Shown: positions 18,915-28,622, counted from the stretch's first letter. The stretch is DNA of 64,000 nucleotides from Oceanobacillus limi (GCF_900111445.1 NZ_FOHE01000002.1:124001-188000), one strand, 5' to 3'. Program-made: numbers and translations. The notes: generated by a model from the letters alone, not told the origin.

Positions 18915-19034
18915 GCGTAGGAAACACATGAAGACTCCAGCGGGAGAAATGGCATCGGTGAGACCCCACAGTGCATCAGCACGAGGAGGCTCACCAGCCG
19001 CCCGCGGAAAGCGAAATGTGTTTCCGAAGCGGTG
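18915..19034 (-). repeat. GC-rich intergenic repeat element, copy B (inverted)
   Basis: The reverse complement of this block matches copy A at 18721-18848 over several shared segments, so the two copies face each other across about 66 AT-rich bases. Long open frames crossing the two copies are probably composition artefacts. The pair fills the 610-bp gap between the FbpB-like gene and tlp, where nothing else is recognisable. Confidence 0.75.
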
Positions 19035-19244
19035 TAATAGCATCAATACCATTGCAATTTACGTCGCATTATATACAAAATGTGCAGTAATTAAAACGAT
19101 CACTAATAACCTTCATATCATTTGCCATTCATACTCGTACTTTAAGTATCATGCGATCATTTTACTGAATAGATACGGTCTTTTTTGAAAAAATAATAAC
19201 AGCCTTTATGGGCTAGTATTTCACTAATAAAAAGGAGAATTAAT

Positions 19245-19493
19245 GTGACGGATCATAACCAAAATTATAATCATAAACCAAAGCCAGATGACCGTAGTGA
19301 TAACGTAGAAAAATTACAAGACATGGTACAAGACACGATTCAAAATATCGAAGCAGCACATGAAACGATGCAATTTGCTTCTGGTGAAGAAAAAGAGCAA
19401 ATCAAAGCGAAAAATAAACGACGTGAAGAAGCAATAGAAGGTATGCGAGCTGAGATTAAGGACGAGTATCACAACAAACATCCTGAAGCATAA
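19245..19493 (+). CDS. tlp: Small acid-soluble spore protein Tlp
   Basis: The 82-residue hydrophilic protein matches Tlp: KPDDRSDNVEKLQDMVQDTI, then QFASGEEKEQIKAKNKRREEAI. It is a minor spore-core protein made in the forespore, probably under sigma-G, although no convincing sigma-G promoter was seen. The GTG at 19245 is chosen because AAAAGGAG lies 8 bases upstream, and the overlapping ATG at 19243 runs into a stop. In B. subtilis tlp also follows yneN, with sspN between. Confidence 0.92.
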   Translation: MTDHNQNYNHKPKPDDRSDNVEKLQDMVQDTIQNIEAAHETMQFASGEEKEQIKAKNKRREEAIEGMRAEIKDEYHNKHPEA

Positions 19494-19500
19494 TAAAATA

Positions 19501-19535
19501 AAGATAAACCTCTATAAAGTAGGGGTTTATCTTGT
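19501..19535 (+). terminator. Terminator after tlp
   Basis: AAGATAAACCTCTA (19501-19514) pairs with TAGGGGTTTATCTT (19520-19533) with one G-U pair; GTTTTAT follows. Confidence 0.82.
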
Positions 19536-19614
19536 TTTATAAAAAGCATGAGAATCCATCCTTCTTTACAAATTATGATAAAATTATTCCATAGATAGAA
19601 GAGGAGGATTTCTT

Positions 19615-20040
19615 TTGTTAAAAGTTGAAACACCGATTGAGGTTAGATATCAAGAAACGGATCAGATGGGCGTCGTATACCACGCAAATTATTTGATATG
19701 GTTTGAAATTGGACGAACTAAATTTATTGAAGAGCTTGGATTTAGCTACACTGAAATGGAAGAGAAGGAAATCGTGTCTCCGGTAGTCGATGCAAACCTT
19801 TCCTTTAAGCACCCAATACGGTATGGCGATAGACCGAAAATAGAAACTTGGTTGGAAGAATATGATGGAATACGTTCAGTTTACGGATATAAAATTGTTA
19901 ATCAAGATGGAAAAACAGCAGTAACTGGTACTACAAAACACGTAATCGTTAAAAAGGATAGCTTTCGACCTTTATCATTAAGGAAAAAATTCCCAGACTG
20001 GCATGAAGCCTATAGCGCAGCTCTTGAAGGGGATCAATAA
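19615..20040 (+). CDS. yneP: Acyl-CoA thioesterase, 4HBT family (YneP)
   Basis: The 141-residue hot-dog fold protein has the 4-hydroxybenzoyl-CoA thioesterase signature RYQETDQMGVVYHANYLIWF, with the catalytic Asp near residue 15. It probably hydrolyses acyl-CoA; the substrate is not known. The TTG start at 19615 follows AGAGGAGGATT. Its stop overlaps the start of the next gene by one base (TAATG), so yneP and yneQ are translationally coupled, as in B. subtilis. Confidence 0.9.
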   Translation: MLKVETPIEVRYQETDQMGVVYHANYLIWFEIGRTKFIEELGFSYTEMEEKEIVSPVVDANLSFKHPIRYGDRPKIETWLEEYDGIRSVYGYKIVNQDGKTAVTGTTKHVIVKKDSFRPLSLRKKFPDWHEAYSAALEGDQ

Positions 20041-20339
20041 TGGCATTTGGTTTAAAACGAGAGGAATTACATGGATGGAAAATCAAAGTGGATCGTGGCG
20101 AAATTGCTTTCTTAACACATTATTGGATAGATGAACGTTTCCCAGGTTGCAATACGGTAACAAAAGTGGGTTGTTGCGATATTGAAAAACTAGCTGCATG
20201 GGGAGAAAAATATAATCTCAAAAGAGAGTGGATACATATGGATCCTAATTATCCTCATTTTGATTTGTTTGGTGAGCGCCAAAAGAACATTCTATACTCC
20301 GAAAACCGCACGGACCACATTACACGATTTAAGCTATAA
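20040..20339 (+). CDS. yneQ: Conserved protein YneQ
   Basis: The 99-residue protein has conserved features HYWIDERFPGCNTVTKVGCCDIEKL and a C-terminal stretch with DPNYPHFDLFGERQK. It matches YneQ by position and length. Cysteines in GCC might bind metal, but nothing is established. Its ATG overlaps the yneP stop codon, and a terminator follows directly. Confidence 0.85.
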   Translation: MAFGLKREELHGWKIKVDRGEIAFLTHYWIDERFPGCNTVTKVGCCDIEKLAAWGEKYNLKREWIHMDPNYPHFDLFGERQKNILYSENRTDHITRFKL

Positions 20340-20340
20340 T

Positions 20341-20376
20341 GAAGGACGTCAAATGACGTCCTTCGCGTTTTATTTT
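20341..20376 (+). terminator. Terminator after yneQ
   Basis: GAAGGACGTC (20341-20350) pairs with GACGTCCTTC (20355-20364), followed by GCGTTTTATTTTTTAT. Confidence 0.85.
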
Positions 20377-20594
20377 TTATTTTTCTCTGGGACTGGATCA
20401 AATCCTCCAGGGTGGAAGGGATGGCATTTACTAATCCGCTTCATTGTTAAGTACGAACCTTTTAAGGCACCAAATCGCTTTATGGCTTCTAATCCATATT
20501 CAGAACAAGTAGGTAAAAAACGACATGAAGGTGGCTTAAACGGGCTTATCGCTTTTCTATAAAACTTTATCATACTAATAACAATATACTTCAC
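20370..20594 (-). CDS. yidD: Membrane protein insertion efficiency factor YidD
   Basis: Started at GTG 20594 (AAAGGAAG upstream) the product is 74 residues, the usual size. The family core is clear: [27 protein letters not shown] with two cysteines, then [13 protein letters not shown] at the end. YidD assists Sec/YidC-dependent insertion of inner membrane proteins. A longer upstream frame adds 21 residues that are not family-like. It is transcribed towards yneQ. Confidence 0.93.
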   Translation of the reverse strand: MKYIVISMIKFYRKAISPFKPPSCRFLPTCSEYGLEAIKRFGALKGSYLTMKRISKCHPFHPGGFDPVPEKNKK

Positions 20595-20685
20595 AAAAAA
20601 ACTTCCTTTTATTTTATTTTGCCTTGTTTTTATTATATAGAAGAGGGTATACCGCACTTAAGACAACGAATAATCGTGTAGATTT

Positions 20686-21267
20686 TTACATCCATTTAAT
20701 CTTAGGCTCGGTCTTATTCTTAATACGTTTAATGTTTTCCTTATGTCTATAAAATACAAAGATCGTTAATGCACTAGAAACGATTATTAAGCCAATATCC
20801 TGAAAAACAATGGATAAGATTACAGTAATTACTCCAGTTATCATGGATGATAACGAAACATATTTCGTTATGTATAATGATATTAAAAAGCTCGCAATCA
20901 TAACGAAGAACAACAAGGGGTTTACTCCAAGGATTATCCCTCCAGAGGTCGCTACTGCTTTTCCACCTTTAAATTTGGCAAAAATTGGATAAGTATGTCC
21001 AATGACCGCAAATAGCCCTATAATCAATGGATAAACATCTGCTTGAAAAAATAATGGAACTAGTGTTGCTGCTGTTCCTTTTAATATATCAGCTAAAGTA
21101 ACGATTATCCCTGCTTTTATACCAAGTACACGAAATGTGTTTGTAGCGCCAAGGTTACCACTTCCATGTTCACGGATATCTACTTTATAACCAACCTTCC
21201 CAACAATTAGCGCAGAAGGTATCGATCCTAATACGTATGCAATTAGAGCAAAAATAATATATTCCAT
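20686..21267 (-). CDS. plsY: Acyl-phosphate:glycerol-3-phosphate acyltransferase PlsY
   Basis: The 193-residue membrane protein has five predicted helices and the three PlsY motifs: [11 protein letters not shown] near the start, [15 protein letters not shown] near 37 and [18 protein letters not shown] near 90. It acylates glycerol-3-phosphate with acyl-phosphate from PlsX, the first step of phospholipid synthesis. It corresponds to B. subtilis yneS, next to yneT and parE. The start codon follows AAGTAGGTAAC on the minus strand. Confidence 0.96.
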   Translation of the reverse strand: MEYIIFALIAYVLGSIPSALIVGKVGYKVDIREHGSGNLGATNTFRVLGIKAGIIVTLADILKGTAATLVPLFFQADVYPLIIGLFAVIGHTYPIFAKFKGGKAVATSGGIILGVNPLLFFVMIASFLISLYITKYVSLSSMITGVITVILSIVFQDIGLIIVSSALTIFVFYRHKENIKRIKNKTEPKIKWM

Positions 21268-21435
21268 TCTGTTACCTACTTTCTGTTGATCAATATATGT
21301 TCTTATTTCATTTTAACATGAAGTATTAGTAGAAGGTACTAATTATATCAATTTGAATGAATAACGATCAAGCGATATAATTATATCATAAATAGTGTTT
21401 ATAATGGATGTTACTATATTAGGAGGTCTATAATA

Positions 21436-21849
21436 TTGCAGAACCCATCTAATGACGAAATAAAAGAAATACTAGAAAAAGCAAATACAATAGCTGTTGT
21501 AGGATTGTCCAATAATCCTGATAGAACATCTTATCAAATCGCAAAGATTATGCAAGATGTGGGATATCGAATTATACCCGTGAATCCTACCGTTGATATG
21601 GTGTTAGGAGAAAAATCATATGATACACTATTGGATATAGAAGAAGAAATTGATATTATTAATGTGTTTCGCAGGCCAGAATACTTACCTGATATTGCAA
21701 GAGAAGCGATACAAACGAACTGTAAGGTGTTTTGGGCACAACAAGGAATTGTGAACGAGGAAGCATATCATATTTTAACGGAGAAACAAATTACAGTGAT
21801 CATGGATATGTGTATAAAAGTTGCACATGCGGTATTACTGAATAAATAA
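21436..21849 (+). CDS. yneT: CoA-binding protein YneT
   Basis: The 137-residue protein is a single CoA-binding Rossmann domain: IAVVGLSNNPDRTSYQIAKIMQ, IIPVNPTVDMVLGE, and the end with KVFWAQQGIVNEEA and MDMCIKVAHA. Such stand-alone domains resemble succinyl-CoA synthetase alpha; the in vivo role is unknown. The TTG start at 21436 follows AGGAGGTC. It is divergent from plsY, as in B. subtilis. Confidence 0.9.
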   Translation: MQNPSNDEIKEILEKANTIAVVGLSNNPDRTSYQIAKIMQDVGYRIIPVNPTVDMVLGEKSYDTLLDIEEEIDIINVFRRPEYLPDIAREAIQTNCKVFWAQQGIVNEEAYHILTEKQITVIMDMCIKVAHAVLLNK

Positions 21850-21857
21850 GCCGTTAA

Positions 21858-21884
21858 GGGATGGCAATATTGTCATCCTTTTTC
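21858..21884 (+). terminator. Terminator after yneT
   Basis: GGATGGCAA (21859-21867) pairs with TTGTCATCC (21870-21878) with one G-U pair, followed by five T. Bases 21885-22100 hold no gene and presumably the parE promoter, which I could not place. Confidence 0.72.
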
Positions 21885-22120
21885 TACGGCGAAATGTAAA
21901 TATAAGTCTTCTATTCCAGAATAAATTCATACCCCATAAGGAATTGACGAACAGCAAGTTTTCTAATGTTCTATACAATAGCATTTTAAATGTAGTATAC
22001 TATAATACGTGCCACGGCTTGACATAACTAATATGAATGGTTTTAATTTTATAATATCAAACACTCGTTCTATTAAAAAATTTTGAAGGCAAAGTAATAA
22101 AGAGGGGAGTTGGGCTCAGA

Positions 22121-24070
22121 TTGGATAATGAGTTACAATATTCAGATGATTCTATCCAGGTATTGGAAGGCCTTGATGCCGTTCGTAAAAGACCTGGAAT
22201 GTATATAGGAAGTACTGACCATCGTGGGTTACACCATTTGGTATTCGAAATTGTAGATAATGCTGTTGATGAAGCACTTGCAGGATATGGCAATGCTATA
22301 AAGGTGACCATACATAAAGATAATAGTATCTCTGTTGAAGATAAAGGGCGAGGTATACCAACAGGAATGCATCGCACAGGTAAATCAACAATGGAGGTTA
22401 TTTTTACTGTCCTACATGCTGGTGGTAAATTTGGACAAGGTGGTTACAAGACTAGTGGAGGACTACACGGTGTTGGTGCATCCGTTGTTAATGCTTTGTC
22501 CGAATGGATGGAAGTAACTACTTATCGTGACGGTTCAATTTATTATCAACGTTTTGAGAATGGTGGAAAACCAGTAGGAAACCTGGAAAAGAAAGGTACC
22601 ACCAGAAAGACTGGAACGGTTATTCATTTCAAACCAGATGTGCAAATTTTCTCAACTACCGTATTTGATTTTGAAACATTGTCGGAAAGATTACGAGAAG
22701 CCGCATTTCTATTAAAAGGGCTTAAAATTGAATTAGTTGACCAACGCAAAGATGAAAAGGATGAATATGAATTTCCAGAAGGGTTAAAATCTTTTGCAAC
22801 CTATCTTAATGAAGAGAAAGATACACTACATGATGTAATCTTTTTTGAAGGTGAACAACAAGAAATTGAAGTGGAGTTCGCATTCCAATTTAATGATGGC
22901 TATGCTGAAAGTATGCTATCGTTTGTTAACCATGTTCGCACGAAGGATGGAGGAACACATGAATCTGGTGCCAGAAGTGCAATCACAAGAATCTTTAACG
23001 ATTATGCAAGAAGAACAGCGCTTTTAAAAGAAAAAGATAAAAACTTAGAAGGAACTGATATTCGTGAAGGTCTAACAGCCATTGTATCGGTACGAATACC
23101 AGAAGAAAAATTGCAGTTTGAAGGGCAAACCAAAGGGAAATTAGGAACATCAGAAGCACGATCAGCAGTAGATGCTGTCGTATCGGAAAAGCTTTCCTTC
23201 TTTTTGGAAGAGAACCCTGACATTGCTGGCTTATTAATCCGAAAAGCAATCAAAGCAAAGGAAGCTAGGGAAGCAGCTCGTAAAGCTAGAGAAGATGCTC
23301 GAACTGGGAAAAAGAAGAAACGCAAAGATACCATTCTAAGTGGAAAATTGACCCCTGCTCAATCGAAAAACCCGAATCGTAATGAATTATATTTGGTTGA
23401 GGGTGATTCTGCTGGAGGTTCTGCAAAGCAAGGAAGAGATCGCAAATTCCAAGCTGTCTTACCTTTACGCGGAAAAGTAATTAATACAGAAAAAGCAAAA
23501 TTACAAGACGTATTTAAAAATGAAGAAATTTCAACAATTATTCATACGATTGGTGCTGGTGTTGGAGGAGACTTCGATTTAGACGATGTTCAGTATGATA
23601 AAATAATTATCATGACCGATGCAGACACAGACGGAGCCCATATCCAAGTATTGCTACTTACTTTCTTCTATCGCTATATGCGTAATTTAGTAGAAGCTGG
23701 AAAGATTTACATTGCACTTCCACCTTTATATAAAATTTCCAAAGGGAAAGGCAAAAAAGAGCAAATCGTTTACGCCTGGGATGAAGACGAAATGAAACAA
23801 GCTACGAAGAAATTTAAGAATGGATACGTAATTCAACGATACAAAGGACTAGGCGAAATGAACGCCGATCAATTATGGGAAACAACCATGAACCCAGAAA
23901 CAAGAACGCTTATTCGTGTTACGATAGAAGACCTTGCAAGAGCTGAAAGACGAGTAACTACGTTAATGGGCGATAAAGTAGAGCCAAGAAGAAAATGGAT
24001 TGAAGGTAATGTTGCGTTTGGCATGGAAGATGATCCGAATATATTAGATAACGAAAAAATCCATACGTAA
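22121..24070 (+). CDS. parE: DNA topoisomerase IV subunit B (ParE)
   Basis: The 649-residue protein has an N-terminal GHKL ATPase (RKRPGMYIGSTDHRGLHHL, EIVDNAVDEA, DKGRGIPTGMH, GGLHGVGASVVNAL), a transducer domain and a Toprim domain with EGDSAGGSAKQGRD near 428 and DADTDGAHI near 504. Position upstream of parC and next to plsY/yneT separates it from gyrB. Topoisomerase IV unlinks daughter chromosomes. The TTG at 22121 follows GAGGGGAG with a rather long 12-base spacing; no other start fits. Confidence 0.96.
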   Translation: MDNELQYSDDSIQVLEGLDAVRKRPGMYIGSTDHRGLHHLVFEIVDNAVDEALAGYGNAIKVTIHKDNSISVEDKGRGIPTGMHRTGKSTMEVIFTVLHAGGKFGQGGYKTSGGLHGVGASVVNALSEWMEVTTYRDGSIYYQRFENGGKPVGNLEKKGTTRKTGTVIHFKPDVQIFSTTVFDFETLSERLREAAFLLKGLKIELVDQRKDEKDEYEFPEGLKSFATYLNEEKDTLHDVIFFEGEQQEIEVEFAFQFNDGYAESMLSFVNHVRTKDGGTHESGARSAITRIFNDYARRTALLKEKDKNLEGTDIREGLTAIVSVRIPEEKLQFEGQTKGKLGTSEARSAVDAVVSEKLSFFLEENPDIAGLLIRKAIKAKEAREAARKAREDARTGKKKKRKDTILSGKLTPAQSKNPNRNELYLVEGDSAGGSAKQGRDRKFQAVLPLRGKVINTEKAKLQDVFKNEEISTIIHTIGAGVGGDFDLDDVQYDKIIIMTDADTDGAHIQVLLLTFFYRYMRNLVEAGKIYIALPPLYKISKGKGKKEQIVYAWDEDEMKQATKKFKNGYVIQRYKGLGEMNADQLWETTMNPETRTLIRVTIEDLARAERRVTTLMGDKVEPRRKWIEGNVAFGMEDDPNILDNEKIHT

Positions 24071-24116
24071 CTACTCTATCCAGAATTAATAATGAAATTA
24101 CTAGGGGGGATTTGGT

Positions 24117-26567
24117 TTGTCACAACCAGAAACTTATTTAGATCTTCCTTTAGAAGAGGTTATTGGAGATCGCTTTGGAAGATATAGTAAATATATTATA
24201 CAAGACCGTGCTCTACCAGATGCGCGCGATGGGTTAAAACCAGTACAGCGTAGAATCCTTTATGCGATGCACGAAGAACGCAATACACATGATAAAAATT
24301 TTCGAAAATCAGCTAAAACAGTAGGTACAGTAATTGGAAACTACCATCCACATGGTGATTCCTCGGTGTATGAGGCAATGGTTCGATTAAGTCAAGAATG
24401 GAAAATGAGAAATGTACTAATTGAAATGCATGGGAACAACGGGAGTATTGATGGAGATCCATCTGCAGCAATGCGTTATACGGAAGCAAGATTATCAAGC
24501 ATCTCATCAGAACTGCTACGAGATATTCACAAAGACACTGTTGAATTCATTCCAAACTTTGATGATACAGACCATGAACCTGTTGTTTTACCAGCGAAAT
24601 TTCCAAATTTATTGGTAAATGGATCAACAGGAATATCAGCAGGGTATGCTACGGATATCCCACCACATAACCTAAGTGAGGTTATTGATGCAGTCATTCA
24701 GAAAATTGATAACCCATCCATAACCGTAGAAGAATTAATGAATGTTATCAAAGGGCCTGATTTCCCTACAGGAGGGATTATTCAAGGTATAGACGGAATA
24801 AAGAAAGCTTATGAAACAGGCAAGGGGAAAGTAGTCCTACGCGGAAGAGCACGTGTAGAAGACGTTCGTGGCAACCGCCAGCAAATCGTGATTGACGAAA
24901 TTCCATATGATGTGAATAAAGCCAACATGGTTAAGAAAATTGATGAACTACGTATAGATCGAAAAGTAGAAGGAATTGCTGAAGTTCGTGACGAGACAGA
25001 CCGTACTGGTTTACGAATTGTTATCGAACTAAAAAAAGATGTGAACAGTGAAGGAGTTCTAAACTTCTTATATAAAAATACGGACTTACAAGTTACGTAT
25101 CATTTTAATATGGTTGCTATACAGGACAAAACGCCGAAATTGCTTTCACTTACCAATATTTTAGATGCTTATATAAACCACCAAAAAGAGGTTGTCACAA
25201 GACAAACAAAGTTTGATCTTAAGCATGCACAAGATCGCGCACATATTGTAGAAGGTTTAATAAAGGCCATCTCCATTTTAGACGAGCTAATAGCTACTAT
25301 CCGTGCTTCGAAAGATAAACAAGACGCTAAAAGACAAATTATTGAGAAGTACGCGTTTACGGATGCACAAGCAGAAGCAATCGTTATGCTACAACTTTAC
25401 CGGTTAACGAATACAGATATTGCTTCTCTTGAGGAAGAAGCAGCAGATCTTCGAAAGAAAATTAGTGACTTAGAATCGATCCTAGCTAGTGAAAAGAAAT
25501 TGCTCCAATCGATTAAAGCAGACTTGAAGCAGTTGAAGAAAACCTATGCAACCGAAAGGCGAACAACGATTCAAGAGAAGATAGAAGAACTAACAATTGA
25601 TATAGAAGTTATGGTTGCAAGTGAAGATGTTCTTGTTTCAGCGACTAGAGATGGATATATAAAACGGACAAGCATTCGTTCCTATTCGGCCTCCAATGGA
25701 GAGGATTTTGCCATTAAGGATAATGATCATCTCGTCAGCTTAGTTGAGCTAAATACTACCGATAAACTGTTGATGTTTACCAATAAAGGGAAATATGTTT
25801 ATATACCTGTCCATGAATTACCTGATATACGTTGGAAGGATATTGGTCATCATATATCTAATCTTGTTGCTATTGAAAAGGACGAATATATTGTACAATG
25901 TATCCCGGTAAGAGAATTTGAAGAAAATAACTATTTAATCTTCTTCACAAAGAATGGTATGGTTAAACGAAGTGAGTTAAAGCTATATGAGGCACAACGG
26001 TACTCGAAAGCCTTAATTGCTCTGAATCTAAAAAATGACGATGAAGTTGTTAGTGTATATCAGACGAAAGGTTATTCTGATGTGTTTATTGCATCAAATA
26101 AAGGGTATGGCTTATGGTATCATGAATCAGAAATAAATGTAGTAGGTCAACGTGCTGCAGGAGTTAAAGCAATTCAACTAAAAGAAGATGAGTATGTTGT
26201 TAACGGACAAGTATTTGATGATATGGCAGATCCATCCATTGTAGTTGTAACCCAAAGAGGCGCTTGTAAGCGAATGAAGCTAAGAGAATTTGAAAAATCA
26301 AGCAGAGCGAAGCGTGGATTAATTATGTTAAGAGAACTTAAAAATAAAGCGCATCGCGTACGCGGATTCTTTGTAACTTATGAGACAGATGTACTTTCCT
26401 TAAAAACAGCGGAAGGGGAAACTACCGAAGTACTTCCACTTGAACTTTCTACAAGTGACCGCTATAGCAACGGTTCATTCGTAATTGATACAGATACTCA
26501 AGGAGAAGTTATTGAAGTATGGAAACAAGCCACCTATCAAAATCCTTTTGAAGACTTAAGTGAATAA
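24117..26567 (+). CDS. parC: DNA topoisomerase IV subunit A (ParC)
   Basis: The 816-residue protein has the winged helix and tower regions (SKYIIQDRALPDARDGLKPV, GNYHPHGDSSVYEA) with the catalytic Tyr in AAMRYTEARLS near residue 120. The quinolone-determining region has the usual Gly-Asp-Ser-Ser (GDSSVYE), with no sign of a resistance change. The C-terminal beta-propeller (after about 500) has blade repeats of the ParC type and lacks a GyrA box. The TTG at 24117 follows TAGGGGGG. It lies 46 bases after parE and is co-transcribed with it. Confidence 0.96.
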   Translation: MSQPETYLDLPLEEVIGDRFGRYSKYIIQDRALPDARDGLKPVQRRILYAMHEERNTHDKNFRKSAKTVGTVIGNYHPHGDSSVYEAMVRLSQEWKMRNVLIEMHGNNGSIDGDPSAAMRYTEARLSSISSELLRDIHKDTVEFIPNFDDTDHEPVVLPAKFPNLLVNGSTGISAGYATDIPPHNLSEVIDAVIQKIDNPSITVEELMNVIKGPDFPTGGIIQGIDGIKKAYETGKGKVVLRGRARVEDVRGNRQQIVIDEIPYDVNKANMVKKIDELRIDRKVEGIAEVRDETDRTGLRIVIELKKDVNSEGVLNFLYKNTDLQVTYHFNMVAIQDKTPKLLSLTNILDAYINHQKEVVTRQTKFDLKHAQDRAHIVEGLIKAISILDELIATIRASKDKQDAKRQIIEKYAFTDAQAEAIVMLQLYRLTNTDIASLEEEAADLRKKISDLESILASEKKLLQSIKADLKQLKKTYATERRTTIQEKIEELTIDIEVMVASEDVLVSATRDGYIKRTSIRSYSASNGEDFAIKDNDHLVSLVELNTTDKLLMFTNKGKYVYIPVHELPDIRWKDIGHHISNLVAIEKDEYIVQCIPVREFEENNYLIFFTKNGMVKRSELKLYEAQRYSKALIALNLKNDDEVVSVYQTKGYSDVFIASNKGYGLWYHESEINVVGQRAAGVKAIQLKEDEYVVNGQVFDDMADPSIVVVTQRGACKRMKLREFEKSSRAKRGLIMLRELKNKAHRVRGFFVTYETDVLSLKTAEGETTEVLPLELSTSDRYSNGSFVIDTDTQGEVIEVWKQATYQNPFEDLSE

Positions 26568-26574
26568 ACTAGGG

Positions 26575-26605
26575 CAGGCAGTTGAATAAACTGCCTGTTT
26601 TTTGT
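26575..26605 (+). terminator. Terminator after parC
   Basis: CAGGCAGTT (26575-26583) pairs with AACTGCCTG (26589-26597), followed by TTTTTTTG. Confidence 0.88.
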
Positions 26606-26702
26606 TTTATAAATAATCAAAAAAACGACAGATTTAAGATTTACTTTAATTTATCAAACTAAAACTTTTTATATTCTGAAATATATGATAAGATGTTTTT
26701 GA

Positions 26703-27338
26703 ATGATGAAGAGAGGAGGGTTCCGAACGAGCTTAAGAGATAAAATTATCCATGTTTCATTACATTTATTTGAAGAACATGGTTATCATGGTGTGACCGT
26801 CAAACAAATTGTAGAAACGGTTGGTACATCAAAAGGTGGATTTTACCATCACTTCACATCAAAGGATGAGTTATTATTTGTCATCCATGACACATTTATA
26901 ACGTACGCGTTGGAAAAAGCAACCATCGCTAATGAAACCTATACCTCACCAACGTTAAGACTTCAAGCGATTATAAAAAGCTTCATCAAAGTTTTCGACC
27001 TTTACAAAGCTCACATCTCAGTATTCTATCAGGAAAGCAATTATTTAAAAGGAAATTATCAAGTATCAATTAAATGTAAGCGCAAACAATTTAAACAGAT
27101 CATTCTTAATGTCATAGAAGAGGGACAGCATACTGGTGAATTCCGAGATAACATCTCAATTGAAATTTCTACAATGGCTATTTTAGGGATGGTAAATTGG
27201 ACTTATAAATGGTACAAAAAAACAGGCGATAAATCGATTGACGAAATTGGAGATATTTTTGTTGACATTGTATTACGTGCCATCCTATCCAACGAATCTG
27301 TAAATAATAACGCGTACCAGAAATTTATTATTCAGTAG
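26703..27338 (+). CDS. TetR-family regulator of the leucine/acyl-CoA operon
   Basis: The 211-residue protein has a TetR helix-turn-helix at about 10-60 (LFEEHGYHGVTVKQIVETVGTSKGGFYHHFTSKDEL) and a helical ligand domain. It directly precedes acyl-CoA dehydrogenase and carboxylase genes, so it probably senses an acyl-CoA, as FadR/YsiA-type TetR proteins do. The start is unclear: the two ATGs at 26703 and 26706 lack an upstream ribosome site, while AGAGGAGGG lies within the first codons with no usual start after it. A palindrome at 27394-27411 is its likely operator. Confidence 0.85.
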   Translation: MMKRGGFRTSLRDKIIHVSLHLFEEHGYHGVTVKQIVETVGTSKGGFYHHFTSKDELLFVIHDTFITYALEKATIANETYTSPTLRLQAIIKSFIKVFDLYKAHISVFYQESNYLKGNYQVSIKCKRKQFKQIILNVIEEGQHTGEFRDNISIEISTMAILGMVNWTYKWYKKTGDKSIDEIGDIFVDIVLRAILSNESVNNNAYQKFIIQ

Positions 27339-27393
27339 TAACATTTTCGTACAATGCATATATTATTTTGAATTGTATTGTTGTGATTTAAAC

Positions 27394-27411
27394 AGACCAA
27401 CCAGTCGGTCT
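27394..27411 (+). promoter_or_regulatory. TetR-type palindromic operator before the acyl-CoA operon
   Basis: AGACCAACC faces AGTCGGTCT; 7 of 9 positions are symmetric. It resembles the ACCNACNNGTNGGT-type sites of acyl-CoA-responsive TetR regulators. It lies 25 bases before the acyl-CoA dehydrogenase start. Confidence 0.65.
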
Positions 27412-27435
27412 AATCATACATATTAGGAGGTTCTT

Positions 27436-28578
27436 ATGGATTTTGAATTAACGAAAGAACAATCAATGATAAGGAAAATGGTTCGTGATTTTGCTGAAGA
27501 TGTAATTAAACCGAGGGCAGTTAAAATGGATAAAGAAGCAACATTTCCATTAGATATTTTTGAACAGATGGGGGAACTCGGATTACTTGGTATTCCTTTT
27601 CCCGAGTCATATGGGGGATCGGGCGGAGACACATTATCCTATGCAATTGCTGTAGAGGAGATTGGTCGTATCTGTGGTGGAACAGGATTGAGCTATGCAG
27701 CGGCCGTATCACTTGGTGCTAGTCCAATTTATTATTTTGGAACAGAGGAGCAGAAAAAAGAATTCTTAACTCCTTTAGCAGAAGGTAAAGCATTAGGTGC
27801 CTTTGGGTTAACTGAACCAAATGCAGGATCTGATGCTGGTGGGACAAAAACAACAGCAATCCTTGATGGTGATTCGTATATCATTAACGGGGAGAAATGT
27901 TTCATTACAAATGCTAGTTTTGCCAAGACAATCATTGTAACCGCTGTCACAGGAAAGGATGCCAAGGGAAAAAACATAATCTCTGCGATTATAGTACCTA
28001 CGGAAACAGAAGGGGTAAAGATAACAAATAACTACGATAAAATGGGAGTTCGTGCCTCCGATACGGCTGAGGTTGTATTAGAAAATGTACGGGTTCCAAA
28101 AGAAAATCTACTGGGAGATCCTCAAAAAGGTTTTAAACAGTTTTTGTATACTTTAGATGGTGGTCGTATTTCAATAGCAGCTTTGGGCCTTGGGATTGCA
28201 CAGGCTTCTTTAGAAAAGGCATTAGAATACGCCAAAGAAAGAAAGCAATTTGGAAAGTCTATCTCTGATTTCCAAGCAATTCAGTTCAAATTAGCAGATA
28301 TCTCAATGGAAGTAGAGCTAGCACGAAACATGGTATATAAAGCAGCATGGTTAAAAGACCATGATAAACCTTTTACAAAGGAATCAGCTTACGCAAAATT
28401 ATACGCTACAGAAACGGCCTTCCGTTCGGCTAATCAAGCCATACAGATACATGGTGGGTATGGCTATATGCGAGAATATGAAGTAGAAAGATATTTAAGA
28501 GATGCAAAGCTATTAGAAATAGGTGAGGGTACTTCCGAAATTCAGCGATTAGTTATCGCTAGACAACTAGGTTGCTAG
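27436..28578 (+). CDS. Acyl-CoA dehydrogenase, probably isovaleryl-CoA dehydrogenase
   Basis: The 380-residue flavoprotein has the full acyl-CoA dehydrogenase fold: [12 protein letters not shown] (FAD/substrate segment near 130), KCFITNA and the C-terminal signature [24 protein letters not shown]. The catalytic Glu is likely the one in GEGTSEIQR, typical of isovaleryl- or short-chain enzymes. Operon partners (methylcrotonyl-CoA carboxylase and a hydratase) point to leucine breakdown and to B. subtilis yngJ. The ATG follows TTAGGAGG. FAD and an electron-transfer flavoprotein encoded elsewhere are needed. Confidence 0.9.
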   Translation: MDFELTKEQSMIRKMVRDFAEDVIKPRAVKMDKEATFPLDIFEQMGELGLLGIPFPESYGGSGGDTLSYAIAVEEIGRICGGTGLSYAAAVSLGASPIYYFGTEEQKKEFLTPLAEGKALGAFGLTEPNAGSDAGGTKTTAILDGDSYIINGEKCFITNASFAKTIIVTAVTGKDAKGKNIISAIIVPTETEGVKITNNYDKMGVRASDTAEVVLENVRVPKENLLGDPQKGFKQFLYTLDGGRISIAALGLGIAQASLEKALEYAKERKQFGKSISDFQAIQFKLADISMEVELARNMVYKAAWLKDHDKPFTKESAYAKLYATETAFRSANQAIQIHGGYGYMREYEVERYLRDAKLLEIGEGTSEIQRLVIARQLGC

Positions 28579-28622
28579 TTAAATCATGTAAATAAACATC
28601 TTAAATATATAGGGGAGAGTTT

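Noticed and set aside
18617-19188. Two open frames (18617-18874 and 18928-19188, plus strand) across the GC-rich repeats
   Set aside because: They arise from stop-poor GC-rich repeat DNA, have no ribosome site or family, and their sequences follow the repeat, not a protein.
26703-26720. Starting the TetR protein just after AGAGGAGGG
   Set aside because: No ATG, GTG or TTG occurs in frame in the next codons; the upstream ATG is kept with a warning.
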